Of a stretch of 64,000 nt of DNA, positions 1 through 8,737 are shown one piece after another. A program made the position numbers and the translations under genes. The stretch comes from SZUA-35 sp965530755 (lineage in GTDB: Bacteria > Actinomycetota > Acidimicrobiia > Acidimicrobiales > SZUA-35), in NCBI GenBank assembly GCA_965530755.1, contig CBESNA010000002.1:87630-151629 (forward strand), given 5' to 3'. Below the pieces are notes generated by a model that was not told the origin of the DNA, did not search any database, and was given only the letters and a program-made list of their open reading frames with translations. Position 1 is the first letter of the stretch; the number at the start of each line of letters is the position of its first letter.

Positions 1-56
1 CGCGAAGCTGAACACGGTCGTCACGATGCAATTGACGGTCCGCCCCGCACCCTGAG

Positions 57-1445
57 GTGAAGGCTCCGCACGACTGCCGCCACCGCATGCTTCACTGGAT
101 CGTCATGCCAGCGGCCGGAACAATGTCTTCCTCGCGCGAGCATCGGTGGAGCGGGTCCAGTGCACCTCGCCCGCTGGCCGCTCTTCTCCTGCTGCTGTCG
201 GCGCTCGCAGTGATGGCGACGAGTACGGACGACACTGTCGTCGCCGAGCCGGTGACGATCTCGTTCACGTTGGACAGCGAGACGAGCGCACGGGCCTTTC
301 GTGTGGAGACGCGGTACGACGGACGGCTCGATGAGTCCATCACGACAAGCGTCAGCTACGAAGCGAGTTCGATCGCTGCTGCTCCAGACGCCGACTTCGG
401 CGTGAGGTTCGATACCGAAGCGCTCGGGCGTCCGGATCCCTTTTCTGTTGTTCCCACACTCAGACTTCGAGGACCGGCGCACACGGTTGCCTTCTCCCTC
501 GCCGACCCCAACCGCAACGGGCCCGTCACCATCGATCTCGAGATCACCGCCAGCTACGACGGCGGCGAGAGCGTCGACGGCACACTCGACATCAGCGTCG
601 AGCAGGACGACGGCTTCCCCCTCGAGGATCCCGCAACGGCCCGGGTGGAGTTCCGTCCGACGGTGCAAAGCCCGAACTTCACGTTCGAGCAACTCGAGCT
701 CGCGAGCACGTCGGCCGCACCGAATGGCCGGCTGACCGCAGCGCTGACCAGGGTGGGTCCCGATCTCGGCGACGAGTCGACATCGCCCGTCATCGTGACG
801 GACCAGCGTGGGCAACTGATCGAGCTCGTGCCCGGTGAGCCCATCGATCTCGCGCTGCCACCTTCTTGTGCAGACGGGCCGTGCCAGTACGTCCTGAACA
901 TCTTGCGACTCCGGCCAGTGGATGCGTACGAGCCCCTGCTCTGGCAACTCGACCTCCACGCCGATGGCATCGATCTCCTGCCGTCGACCTCGCCCATCAC
1001 CACAGCCACACTCCGGGGTGAGACGACGATTCCGGCGACGCCGCTGGGTGACCTTCCCACCAGGCGAACCCTCGTCGTCGACGTGTCAGCCCCCGCCGGC
1101 AGCGACCACGCTGCCCTCTTCCACATTGGGTTCGCACTGCGCGTCGACAAGACCGAAGGAAGCGATTCCGACGCGTACGTGAGTGCCAAAGTCGTTGACG
1201 CCAGCGGCCGGGTCGTGGCGGACGACTTCGAAACGTTCGATGGCGACCTCCTCTCGGAGAGCTCGGCCATCGGCACACTCGTCCCGGTGGTCAATGGCCG
1301 CAACGAGTTCACGATCGAGCTCTCGCGAGGTCGTGTCGGCGAAGCGGACGCGGTCGGAGCAGAAGGGACCATCGCCACGACCCTCCACTCGTCCGGACCT
1401 CTCGGCGCCGCCGCGACGATCGCGTTGACGGTCAGCGATGGGTGA
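57..1445 (+). CDS. Secreted protein of unknown function
   Basis: I do not recognise this family. The open frame runs from a GTG at 57, but in-frame ATGs at 87, 105 and 123 are equally possible. Starting at 123 leaves a basic stretch followed directly by a Leu/Ala-rich hydrophobic segment, which looks like a Sec signal peptide or N-terminal anchor. The rest is acidic and rich in Thr, Ser, Asp and beta-branched residues with no catalytic motif, as expected of an exported beta-rich protein. It overlaps the start of the next membrane-protein gene by 8 bp, so the two are probably co-transcribed. The start is uncertain; coding status is supported by its length and composition. Confidence 0.7.
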   Translation: MKAPHDCRHRMLHWIVMPAAGTMSSSREHRWSGSSAPRPLAALLLLLSALAVMATSTDDTVVAEPVTISFTLDSETSARAFRVETRYDGRLDESITTSVSYEASSIAAAPDADFGVRFDTEALGRPDPFSVVPTLRLRGPAHTVAFSLADPNRNGPVTIDLEITASYDGGESVDGTLDISVEQDDGFPLEDPATARVEFRPTVQSPNFTFEQLELASTSAAPNGRLTAALTRVGPDLGDESTSPVIVTDQRGQLIELVPGEPIDLALPPSCADGPCQYVLNILRLRPVDAYEPLLWQLDLHADGIDLLPSTSPITTATLRGETTIPATPLGDLPTRRTLVVDVSAPAGSDHAALFHIGFALRVDKTEGSDSDAYVSAKVVDASGRVVADDFETFDGDLLSESSAIGTLVPVVNGRNEFTIELSRGRVGEADAVGAEGTIATTLHSSGPLGAAATIALTVSDG

Positions 1446-1947
1446 CTCGACCTCCCTCGCGTTGACTCGTCCCGAGGCCGGAGATGGAGCCGGCACGATG
1501 GGGGAACGCCGACCCGGCGAGCTGCTGGTTGCTCCGATCGTGGTGCTGTCGCTGCTCGCTCTCGTCGTCAATGATCACTGGCTCAAGGCTGCCCACCCAT
1601 CGTGGCTCACCGGCAAGATCAGTGACGTAGCCGGCCTCATCGTTGCGCCCGTATTGCTCATCTCCATCGCCGAGGTCGTGGCCTGGCTGAGCGGTCGAAC
1701 CCTCACCGGACTCCGACATCCAATGGCAGCGGTCGCAGCTGCCGTTGGCTTCGCGTTCGCTGCTGTCCAGCTCATCCCAGCTGCCACCAATGCCTACGCC
1801 GAGCTTGCGGGACACTCCGCACGCGTCGTGGCGATGATTGTTCCGGTCGTTTCGAGCAGCGGCGGATCGGCCGACGTCACGGCCGATCCGGCCGACCTCG
1901 CCGCCTTGATCGCCTTGATCGTTCCCATCAGACTCAGCCGGCGCTGA
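1438..1947 (+). CDS. Small membrane protein of unknown function
   Basis: A protein of about 169 residues with hydrophobic segments near residues 30-43, 60-78 and 96-115. Between the first two lies a conserved-looking HPSWLTGKISDVAGL stretch, which I associate with uncharacterised bacterial membrane proteins and not with any known activity. The GTG/ATG choice is open: the frame starts at 1438, inside the end of the upstream secreted-protein gene, and an internal ATG at 1498 would remove 20 polar residues. The overlap implies translational coupling with the upstream gene. No function can be assigned. Confidence 0.65.
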   Translation: MGDSTSLALTRPEAGDGAGTMGERRPGELLVAPIVVLSLLALVVNDHWLKAAHPSWLTGKISDVAGLIVAPVLLISIAEVVAWLSGRTLTGLRHPMAAVAAAVGFAFAAVQLIPAATNAYAELAGHSARVVAMIVPVVSSSGGSADVTADPADLAALIALIVPIRLSRR

Positions 1948-1986
1948 CGACGGGTCGGCATGCGTCCCGCAGTCCAATCCACGGCC

Positions 1987-1992
1987 TACGGT
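1987..1992 (+). promoter_or_regulatory. Leaderless -10 element for yceH
   Basis: TACGGT followed by 6 nt and then the ATG at 1999. There is no Shine-Dalgarno sequence. It fits the TANNNT-N6-9-start pattern repeated across the window. Confidence 0.55.
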
Positions 1993-1998
1993 CGCCCC

Positions 1999-2706
1999 AT
2001 GCAGCTCACCGCCGAGGAGATTCGTGTGCTGGGTGCGCTGGTCGAGAAGGAAGCAACCACGCCTGACCAGTACCCACTGTCGACCAACGCCCTGACCAAC
2101 GCCTGCAATCAGAAGAGCAGTCGCGACCCAGTCGTTTCCTACGACCAGCGGCTGGTCGCCGAGACGATGCTGTTGCTTCGGCCTGCAGGTCTGGCCAGGA
2201 CCGTCATTTCGGGACGTACCGAGAAACACCGGCACGTGCTCGACGAAGCGCTCGGCCTCGAGCGCGGCGAGCTCGCAGTGGTGGCCGTGCTGATGCTGCG
2301 GGGTCCGCAGGCGCCGGGCGAGCTGCGCACCAGGACCGAGCGTGCACACGGCTTCGATTCGGTCGAGGAAGTCGAAGCGACCCTCGCCGCACTGGCGGCC
2401 AGGGCTGAACCACTGACCCGGAACCTGGGCCGTGGCCCAGGTCAGAGCCAGGATCGGTGGACACATCTTCTCGGAGGCCCGGTGGCCTCGAGCGGCGCCT
2501 CCGGCGGGCAGTCGTCTGGGTCATCGCCGGTTGATGCCGGTGTTCACACGCCCCCGGTGCACACGAACCCGCTGCACACGCCCCCGGTGCACACGAACCC
2601 GGTACCGGCGAGACCCGTAGTCGACGAGCGAAGCTCGTCGCTCGAGCGGAGGGTCGACGAACTCGAGCGGCGGATGGCTGCGCTCGAGTCAGAGCTCGGT
2701 CTCTGA
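1999..2706 (+). CDS. yceH: YceH family protein (DUF480)
   Basis: A 235-residue protein whose first ~170 residues match the YceH/DUF480 family, a double winged-helix fold of unknown role. The family opening (LTAEEIRVLGALVEKE), the YPLSTNALTNACNQK segment and the RTEKHRHVL segment are all visible. The ATG at 1999 is preferred over an upstream in-frame start at 1960 because the family begins exactly here and a -10 element lies 6 nt upstream. The C-terminal part is unusual: a Ser/Gly linker, a tandem-repeat segment rich in His, Thr and Pro, and a final short coiled coil (SSLERRVDELERRMAALE). YceH proteins often end in such a coiled coil, but the His/Thr/Pro repeat seems local. Confidence 0.9.
   Translation: MQLTAEEIRVLGALVEKEATTPDQYPLSTNALTNACNQKSSRDPVVSYDQRLVAETMLLLRPAGLARTVISGRTEKHRHVLDEALGLERGELAVVAVLMLRGPQAPGELRTRTERAHGFDSVEEVEATLAALAARAEPLTRNLGRGPGQSQDRWTHLLGGPVASSGASGGQSSGSSPVDAGVHTPPVHTNPLHTPPVHTNPVPARPVVDERSSSLERRVDELERRMAALESELGL
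2545..2601 (+). repeat. 30-bp tandem repeat inside yceH
   Basis: Two consecutive copies of a 30-bp unit (2545-2574 and 2575-2601, the second cut at 27 bp) encode repeated His-Thr-Pro-Pro-Val-His-Thr-Asn-Pro. The unit is a multiple of three, so copy-number changes keep the frame. It lies in the linker between the winged-helix part and the terminal coiled coil. Confidence 0.85.
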
Positions 2707-2714
2707 CCGTCGAT

Positions 2715-3152
2715 CTACGAAGCGTCCTTGGCTGCAAGGTCGCCCGCGAGTGCACCGAGGGCGGGGAACACGACGAGCCAGATCGAGGCCGCACTCGCGA
2801 TGACCACGCCGAGACCCTCGGTCGGGCGCAGGAGCAGTGCCGAGCCCAGGAGCGCACAACCAACGCCGGCAGCTACTCCGAACGGGGCAAATGCCCGCTG
2901 TCCCGCCTCCCAGGCCGCGTCGGAACGCATCGTCGAGCGGAGCCGAAGCCCCATCACCCGATTCCGCCCGATCGAGCCGGATGCCAGTTTCCGACTCAGC
3001 ACGGCGACGAGGATGCCACTCAGCATGAACAGTCCGCCCAGCAGCGCCGCAGTTCCAATCGGCATTCGCTCGCTGGCGAGCAGTCCGAGGCGAAGATCGA
3101 ACGATGGGCTCGGCAGGAGGACAACCGTCGTTCGCAGGGATTCGGCCATCAT
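2715..3152 (-). CDS. SdpI-like membrane protein
   Basis: A 145-residue protein with three hydrophobic segments. The cytoplasmic stretch GRNRVMGLRLRSTMRSDAAW resembles the conserved loop of the SdpI/YhfL family, which includes the immunity protein against the SdpC toxin in Bacillus. No SdpC-like toxin gene is nearby, so an immunity role is not supported here. Two adjacent ATGs (3152, 3149) could start it; the first is placed 7 nt from a -10 hexamer. It is divergent from the thiamine pyrophosphokinase gene. Confidence 0.75.
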   Translation of the reverse strand: MMAESLRTTVVLLPSPSFDLRLGLLASERMPIGTAALLGGLFMLSGILVAVLSRKLASGSIGRNRVMGLRLRSTMRSDAAWEAGQRAFAPFGVAAGVGCALLGSALLLRPTEGLGVVIASAASIWLVVFPALGALAGDLAAKDAS

Positions 3153-3159
3153 TCGAGAG

Positions 3160-3165
3160 AACCTA
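3160..3165 (-). promoter_or_regulatory. Leaderless -10 element for the SdpI-like gene
   Basis: On the minus strand TAGGTT is followed by 7 nt and the ATG at 3152. It lies back to back with the thiN element in a 39-bp divergent gap. Confidence 0.5.
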
Positions 3166-3177
3166 CTTTCCTGGCCC

Positions 3178-3183
3178 TACGAT
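3178..3183 (+). promoter_or_regulatory. Leaderless -10 element for thiN
   Basis: TACGAT is followed by 8 nt and the GTG at 3192, with no room for a ribosome binding site. Confidence 0.5.
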
Positions 3184-3191
3184 CCGAAGCC

Positions 3192-3860
3192 GTGCCGGAA
3201 ACTGTCGTGTTGTTCAGCGGAGGCGACCCCATCGCCGACTGGCATCGCACGCTGCTGCCCGCACACGCCACGATCATCGGTGTCGACTCCGGAATCGATC
3301 GTGCCCACGAGGTCGGGGTCAGGGTCGACATCGCCGTCGGCGACTTCGATTCGGTGACGGCCAGCGGTCTAGTCGCCGCGGAACGGGCCGGAGCAACACT
3401 GATCCGACACCCCACGGTCAAGGATCGGACCGATCTCGAGCTGGGGATCGATGTCGCGATCGAACGCGAGCCCGAGCGCATCGTGTTCGCCGCGATGTCC
3501 GGTGGCCGATCCGACCATGAGCTCGCTGCCATGATGCTGCTCAGCGACTCACGGTTCCGCACCATTGATGTCGACCTGCTCCTGACCGACGCCCGAGTCG
3601 CGGTGGTGCAGGAGCGCCGCACCCTGACCGGGAATGTCGACGACATCGTCTCGCTCGTGCCGATCGGGGGCGACTGCATCGGTGTGACCACCAGCGGGCT
3701 CAGCTATCCGCTCGAGGACGAGACGCTCTTTGCGACGAGCGGAAGGGGAGTGAGCAACCTGATGGTGTCCCCGGTTGCAGTGGTATCGGTTCGATCGGGA
3801 ACGCTGCTGGCGTTCCAGCCTCGTCCGTCGACCGCTCAGGCGGAGAGGTTCCAGGCGTGA
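3192..3860 (+). CDS. thiN: Thiamine pyrophosphokinase
   Basis: A 222-residue enzyme that would transfer pyrophosphate from ATP to thiamine to make thiamine diphosphate in the cytosol. Family motifs are present in order: DSG at 32-34, GDFDS at 50-54, KDRTDLE at 77-83 (metal and phosphate binding) and GGRSDH at 103-108, followed by the smaller C-terminal beta domain that binds thiamine. The GTG start is set by an adjacent -10 element. Its stop overlaps the LCP gene start by 4 bp (GTGA), so the two are translationally coupled even though their roles look unrelated. TPP-dependent enzymes such as the Rieske-TPP fusion at 57.8-59.7 kb would need its product. Confidence 0.93.
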   Translation: MPETVVLFSGGDPIADWHRTLLPAHATIIGVDSGIDRAHEVGVRVDIAVGDFDSVTASGLVAAERAGATLIRHPTVKDRTDLELGIDVAIEREPERIVFAAMSGGRSDHELAAMMLLSDSRFRTIDVDLLLTDARVAVVQERRTLTGNVDDIVSLVPIGGDCIGVTTSGLSYPLEDETLFATSGRGVSNLMVSPVAVVSVRSGTLLAFQPRPSTAQAERFQA

Positions 3861-5365
3861 GTTCGGGTCTGCGCCGGACCTGGGGCCAACGGGCTGTGCT
3901 GACCGTCAACTCGATCGGTATCACAGTCGCGCTGCTGGTGGCGCTCGCCCTCGATGCCGGCGAGGACGTTGCGTCCTCCATCAACCGGGTCGAGTTGAGC
4001 GGCTCGCTCACGCCAGCCGAGCCCGATGTCGACGGCGAGCTCTCGGCCATCAACGTTCTGCTGGTTGGCTTCGACAGCGCTGCCAATCTCGATCCGGACG
4101 ATCCTGTTGCAATCGGACGACAGGGAGAACGGCTCGGCGACGTGATCATCATCGCCAGAGTCGATCGGGCGGCGGAGACGGCAACGATGCTCTCGATTCC
4201 ACGGGACCTGTGGGTGCCGATCCCCGGCCATTCTGACAACAAGATCAACGCCGCGTTCCAGCTCGGCGGGCCCGGCCTGCTCATCGACACGATCGAGGGT
4301 CAGCTCGACATCCCCATCAACAGTTTCGTGAGTGTCGATCTCGCCGGCTTCGCCGGACTGGTCGACGTGGTCGATCACGTTGATCTGTTCTTCGAGTATC
4401 CGTCCAGGGACTTCAACCCCAGTCCGCCGAGCGGGCCGCCACGGTCGATGAGTGGTTTCGCCGTGGACGGCACCGAATGTCAGTCGCTCGGGCCCGAGAT
4501 GGCGCTCGCCTTCGTTCGTTCTCGCAACTTCCAAATCCTCGTCGACGGCGAATGGATCGACGATGGCCAGCGCAGCGACCTCGAGCGGATTCGCCGTCAG
4601 CAGCTGTTCGTCGAGTCGTTCCTGGCCCGAGCGATCGACCTCGGCGCCCGGAACCCGCTGGTCATGCGAGAGCTGGTCACCGCCGCGATTCCACACCTCA
4701 CGCTCGATCAGGAGTTGACGCCCCAGACGCTCATCGACCTCGGCCGGACCTTCGATTCCTTCGACGCAGACGAACTCGTCTCGTTCAGCCTGCCGACCGA
4801 GTTCGGTGAGGAGGGCAACGGCACGATCAGCGTCGTGCGAATGCTCGAGGACGAGGCCGCACCGCTGTTGCAGCTGATGCTCGGTGCGTCTTTCGAGGAC
4901 CCGAGCACGGTCGGCATCGCGTTGGCATCCGCCGATGATCAACGCGACAGCGCCGATGCCCTCGTCGATATCCTCGAGAGCGAGGGTTTCGACATCGACG
5001 TGCCCGGGATCGACGACCGTCTCGACTCCGGGGTCACAGTCCGGTTCGGGCGCGACGGCGGTCAGGCGCGAGACCTCGTGGTTGATCGGCTCGACGTCGT
5101 TGGTGTCACGGTGGATCGAATGATCGCAGATGACTCGCTCCCGGGGCGCGAGATCGTCGTCGAGATCGGCCCGGATCCCGTCGACGCCGGCAGCGATGAG
5201 ACAGCGGACGTCGACGACGATGAGACCGAACCCGACGGCTCTGAGGTCGCCCCGTCCACCACGACCGCACCCGCGACCACACCGTTGGCCCCGGATGCTC
5301 CATTGGTCGATGCCATCGAGGCAACCGATCCGGCCGATCTCGCCTCGGTCAGAGCTTGCCCCTGA
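3857..5365 (+). CDS. LytR-CpsA-Psr family cell-wall glycopolymer transferase with LytR_C domain
   Basis: A 502-residue membrane-anchored protein. A hydrophobic segment at about residues 18-34 anchors it, and the LCP domain follows (roughly 66-300). Visible LCP hallmarks are the DVIIIARVD strand, the SIPRDLWVPIPG loop carrying the phosphate-binding Arg, the DNKINAA segment and the FVRSR motif. A C-terminal LytR_C-type domain (about 355-430) and an acidic, Thr/Pro-rich tail complete it. LCP proteins move lipid-linked glycopolymers (such as arabinogalactan or teichoic acid) onto peptidoglycan outside the membrane. It precedes a nucleotide-sugar and glycosyltransferase operon, which fits that role. 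The GTG start overlaps the thiN stop. Confidence 0.93.
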   Translation: MSSGLRRTWGQRAVLTVNSIGITVALLVALALDAGEDVASSINRVELSGSLTPAEPDVDGELSAINVLLVGFDSAANLDPDDPVAIGRQGERLGDVIIIARVDRAAETATMLSIPRDLWVPIPGHSDNKINAAFQLGGPGLLIDTIEGQLDIPINSFVSVDLAGFAGLVDVVDHVDLFFEYPSRDFNPSPPSGPPRSMSGFAVDGTECQSLGPEMALAFVRSRNFQILVDGEWIDDGQRSDLERIRRQQLFVESFLARAIDLGARNPLVMRELVTAAIPHLTLDQELTPQTLIDLGRTFDSFDADELVSFSLPTEFGEEGNGTISVVRMLEDEAAPLLQLMLGASFEDPSTVGIALASADDQRDSADALVDILESEGFDIDVPGIDDRLDSGVTVRFGRDGGQARDLVVDRLDVVGVTVDRMIADDSLPGREIVVEIGPDPVDAGSDETADVDDDETEPDGSEVAPSTTTAPATTPLAPDAPLVDAIEATDPADLASVRACP

Positions 5366-5392
5366 CCCGATGCTTCGCTCTGCAGGCGGAGC

Positions 5393-5398
5393 TACCCT
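5393..5398 (+). promoter_or_regulatory. -10 element upstream of ugd
   Basis: TACCCT lies 27 nt before the ugd ATG. The implied leader of about 20 nt contains AAGGAG (5415-5420), a good Shine-Dalgarno sequence 5 nt before the start, unlike the leaderless genes nearby. Confidence 0.45.
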
Positions 5399-5425
5399 CT
5401 GAACGTTCGGAATCAAGGAGTCGCA

Positions 5426-6703
5426 ATGGCAAACATCGCAGTGATCGGTACGGGCTACGTGGGATTGACCACGGGAGCCTGTTTCGCCCATCTCGGTCAC
5501 AACGTGATTTGTGCCGACATCGACCCGGTCAAGATCGAGCGCTTGAAGCGGGGTGAGATCCCGATCGTCGAGAAGGATCTCGACCGTTTTGTCCTCGAAG
5601 GGATCGAATCCGGACGTCTGAGCTTCGTGCTGGGGGCGCAGAACGCCTCACGTCATGCCGAGTTCCACTACCTGTGCGTGCCGACACCGCAGGGACTCGA
5701 CGGCGCCGCCGATCTCAGCTACCTCCAGGAGGCTGCTGCGGAAATCGCCCCGGTGCTGCCCGCCGGCTCGATCGTGGTGAACAAGTCGACGGTTCCGGTC
5801 GGCTCGACCGAAGTCGTCGCTCGTGTCCTGGCGAGGTCTGACATCTCGGTGGTGTCGAATCCGGAGTTCCTGCGCGAAGGCACGGCCCTCGAGGACTTCC
5901 TCAACCCCGATCGCGTCGTCATCGGCTCGAACGATCAGGATGCTTCGGTGAAGGTCGCCGGTCTCTACGCGAAGGTCCGGGCTCCCATCATGGTGACCGA
6001 CCCGGTCTCGGCCGAGACGATCAAGTACGCCTCGAACGCCTTCCTTGCCTCGAAGCTGTCGTTCGTGAACTCGATCGCCACCCTCTGTGAGGCTGTCGGC
6101 GCCGATGTGAACGACGTCGTGCTCGGCATGGGGTATGACACGCGGATCGGCTCGGAGTTCATGAAGCCGGGACCCGGATGGGGCGGATCGTGTTTCCCCA
6201 AGGACACGATCGCCCTCGCTCGCATTGCCGAGGACGCCGGCTTCGACTTCAGCTTCCTGAAAGAGGTGCTTCGGGTCAACGACGAGCAGTTCGATCGCAC
6301 GGCACAGAAGGTCCTCGACGTCCTGGGCAACGACCCGGCCGGTCGATTGGTCGGATGCTGGGGTCTCACATTCAAAGCAGGTACCGATGATCTGCGGCAG
6401 TCGCCGGCCATCGAAGTCCTGAAACGGGTGACAGCGGCCGGCGCGAAGGTGCGGGCGTACGATCCTGCCGTCCACTCGCCGATCCCCGAGCTCCCAGACG
6501 TCGAGATCGTCGACGATCCTTACGCTGCGGTCGAAGGCGCCGAAGTGCTCACCGTGCTCACCGAGTGGGACGAGTTCCGCTGGCACGATTTCGACAAGGT
6601 GGCTGAACTGATGAGCGGGCGCAACATTGTCGACGGACGGAACCTCCTCGACCCGTCCGGACTCAAGCGACGAGGCTTCCTCTATCGCGGCATCGGTCGC
6701 TGA
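5426..6703 (+). CDS. ugd: UDP-glucose 6-dehydrogenase
   Basis: A 425-residue NAD-dependent enzyme that oxidises UDP-glucose twice to UDP-glucuronate. The N-terminal Rossmann fingerprint is GTGYVGL at 8-14. The catalytic Cys is Cys256 in the GGSCFPKD motif. NKSTVPVGST and EFLREG, typical of the UDP-glucose/GDP-mannose dehydrogenase family, are also present, and the length is normal for the family. The ATG is preceded by AAGGAG. It is followed 3 bp later by UDP-glucuronate decarboxylase, so the pair makes UDP-xylose from UDP-glucose. GDP-mannose dehydrogenase is the main alternative, but the partner gene favours UDP-glucose. Confidence 0.93.
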   Translation: MANIAVIGTGYVGLTTGACFAHLGHNVICADIDPVKIERLKRGEIPIVEKDLDRFVLEGIESGRLSFVLGAQNASRHAEFHYLCVPTPQGLDGAADLSYLQEAAAEIAPVLPAGSIVVNKSTVPVGSTEVVARVLARSDISVVSNPEFLREGTALEDFLNPDRVVIGSNDQDASVKVAGLYAKVRAPIMVTDPVSAETIKYASNAFLASKLSFVNSIATLCEAVGADVNDVVLGMGYDTRIGSEFMKPGPGWGGSCFPKDTIALARIAEDAGFDFSFLKEVLRVNDEQFDRTAQKVLDVLGNDPAGRLVGCWGLTFKAGTDDLRQSPAIEVLKRVTAAGAKVRAYDPAVHSPIPELPDVEIVDDPYAAVEGAEVLTVLTEWDEFRWHDFDKVAELMSGRNIVDGRNLLDPSGLKRRGFLYRGIGR

Positions 6704-6706
6704 CGG

Positions 6707-7639
6707 ATGGCACGAGTTGTCGTCACCGGCGGAGCCGGTTTCCTCGGATCACACCTCTGCGAGCGATTGCTCGATCGCGGCGATGACGTGGTCTGCCTCG
6801 ACAACCTGCAAACAGGTCAGGTCGAGAACATCGAGGGACTGTTCGGCCGCGACGGCTTCAAGTTCGTTCGACACGATGTCTCGAACCACATCTGGGTGCC
6901 AGGTCCCGTCGACGTCGTGATGCACCTGGCCAGTCCTGCCTCGCCCGTCGATTTCAGCCGCATCCCGATCCAGATCTTGAAGGTGGGCAGTCTCGGAACC
7001 CACAACTGCCTCGGTTTGGCCAAGGAGAAGGGCGCGGTCTTTCACCTCAACTCCACCAGCGAGGTCTACGGGGATCCGCTCGTGCACCCCCAGCCCGAGA
7101 CCTACTGGGGCAACGTCAACCCGACCGGCCCACGCAGCATGTACGACGAGGCAAAGCGGTTTGCCGAGGCGATAACGCTGGCCTATCACCGGGCCCACGG
7201 CCTCGACGTTCGCATCGTCCGCACCTTCAACACCTACGGGCCGAAGATGCGCCCGGACGACGGTCGAGTCGTGTCGAACTTCATCAACCAAGCTCTCGAC
7301 AACACTCCGATCACGATGTTCGGCGACGGTTCGCAGACTCGCAGCTTCTGCTACGTCGACGATCAGATCGAGGGACAGCTCCAGCTGCTGGCCAGTGGCT
7401 ACAACGGTCCGGTCAACATCGGGAACGAGCACGAGTTCTCGGTCCTCGAACTGGCCCAGGAAGTGATCGAGGCGACCAACTCCAACAGCACGATCGAGTT
7501 CCTTCCTCTTCCCAAGGACGATCCCACCAGACGCCGGCCCGACCTGACGTTGGCGCGTGAGTTGTTCGATTTCGCGCCAACCGTCGAGTTACGCGAGGGC
7601 ATCCTTCGCACCGCGGACTACTTCTCGTCGATTCGATAG
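6707..7639 (+). CDS. uxs: UDP-glucuronate decarboxylase (UDP-xylose synthase)
   Basis: A 310-residue extended SDR that would decarboxylate UDP-glucuronate to UDP-xylose (or its 4-keto intermediate). Evidence: Rossmann motif GGAGFLG at 8-14, the LASPASP segment, STSEVYGDP, HPQPETYWGNVNP, and the catalytic Tyr146-X3-Lys150 in YDEAK. These closely follow the UXS consensus and differ from UDP-glucose epimerases. It starts 3 bp after ugd, which supplies its substrate, and is followed by glycosyltransferases that could use the pentose. Cytosolic. Confidence 0.92.
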   Translation: MARVVVTGGAGFLGSHLCERLLDRGDDVVCLDNLQTGQVENIEGLFGRDGFKFVRHDVSNHIWVPGPVDVVMHLASPASPVDFSRIPIQILKVGSLGTHNCLGLAKEKGAVFHLNSTSEVYGDPLVHPQPETYWGNVNPTGPRSMYDEAKRFAEAITLAYHRAHGLDVRIVRTFNTYGPKMRPDDGRVVSNFINQALDNTPITMFGDGSQTRSFCYVDDQIEGQLQLLASGYNGPVNIGNEHEFSVLELAQEVIEATNSNSTIEFLPLPKDDPTRRRPDLTLARELFDFAPTVELREGILRTADYFSSIR

Positions 7640-7645
7640 GCCTCG

Positions 7646-8737
7646 GTGGGTCGAACCATCGCCGTCGTCGTCGAGCACGGATGGCATGCCGTTCCCGGTG
7701 GGACCGCTGTGGCCGTCGATGCCACGGTGCGGGCGATCGTGGATCGGGGTGATGTCGATCTGTGGGGCATCGCGGCCTTCCATCGCACGCCTCCGGCGAC
7801 CGCCCTTCCCATCCCCATCCATCACGAGCGCGTCCCGCGACCGCTGTTGTACGAGGGCTGGCACCGAGTCGGTCTGCCCCGGTCGGGCTCGGATGCCGAC
7901 GTCATCTGGGCACCCGCCATGGCGGTGCCGCCGAAGTCCAGGCCGCTTCTCGTCACCGTGCATGACGTCGACTTCCTCGAACACCCCGAACGTCTGAGCC
8001 GTCGGGGGGCGAGCTTCTTTCCCCGGGCGTGGAGTGTGGCCGTACGCCGGGCCGACCGCATCGTCGTCCCGTCCGAGGTCGTGGCCGGGAAGGTCGTCGC
8101 CCACGGTGTCGATCGCGAGCGAGTCGAGGTGATTCCCTGGGGTGTCGACCAACACGTCGTCGACGCTCGGCAGTGCCATGAGGTCGCCCATCGCCTCGGT
8201 CTACCGGATCGATTCGTTCTGTGGGTGGGCACGGCCGAGCCCCGCAAGAATCTGCCCGGCCTCGTGGAGGCCATGAACTCACCGGCGCTGGCCGAAGTTC
8301 CACTCGTGGTCGCCGGTCCCGAGGGATGGGGTCTCGATCGGGCCGCCACGCTGGCGCCGCTCGGCGATCGCGTGATGGCTCTCGGGCATCTCGACCGGGC
8401 CGACTTGCTCGCCGTCTACGCTCTGGCCACTGTGTTCGCCTACCCGTCGTTCGATGAAGGCTTTGGTCTGCCCGTGCTCGAGGCCATGGTGCAGGGAACG
8501 CCTGTCGTGACCTCGGCGACCACAGCCACAGAAGAGGTTGCGGGTGGCGCTGCGACGATCGTCGACCCGCTCGACGCCGACGCATTGGCGCGCGCCATCG
8601 CCGCACTGCTCGATGACGAGGATGGACGCAACGCGGCGTCGGCCGCCGGGCGGGCCCGCGCAGCCGCGATGACCTGGGCTCGCACGGCAGAGCACTACGT
8701 CGAGGTGTTCGATCAGCTCGCCGGGTCCAACCCGTGA
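7646..8737 (+). CDS. Glycosyltransferase family 4 (first of three)
   Basis: A 363-residue GT-B enzyme. The C-terminal half carries the family 4 nucleotide-sugar binding signature: LWVGTAEPRKN, then FDEGFGLPVLEAM with the E-X7-E pair, followed by GTPVVTSA. The donor and acceptor are not readable from sequence. The GTG start lies 6 bp after the uxs stop. The end overlaps the next glycosyltransferase start by 4 bp, so it belongs to a coupled operon with the UDP-xylose and GDP-mannose genes, consistent with a role in an envelope glycan or lipid-linked oligosaccharide. Confidence 0.88.
   Translation: MGRTIAVVVEHGWHAVPGGTAVAVDATVRAIVDRGDVDLWGIAAFHRTPPATALPIPIHHERVPRPLLYEGWHRVGLPRSGSDADVIWAPAMAVPPKSRPLLVTVHDVDFLEHPERLSRRGASFFPRAWSVAVRRADRIVVPSEVVAGKVVAHGVDRERVEVIPWGVDQHVVDARQCHEVAHRLGLPDRFVLWVGTAEPRKNLPGLVEAMNSPALAEVPLVVAGPEGWGLDRAATLAPLGDRVMALGHLDRADLLAVYALATVFAYPSFDEGFGLPVLEAMVQGTPVVTSATTATEEVAGGAATIVDPLDADALARAIAALLDDEDGRNAASAAGRARAAAMTWARTAEHYVEVFDQLAGSNP

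Noticed and set aside
2715..3152. Toxin-immunity system based on the SdpI-like protein
   Set aside because: No SdpC-like or other toxin gene lies nearby, so an immunity role is not supported by context.
3836..5500. Long minus-strand open frame (554 codons) across the LCP gene
   Set aside because: The plus strand carries an unmistakable LCP protein; the antisense frame is compositionally odd and lacks family motifs.
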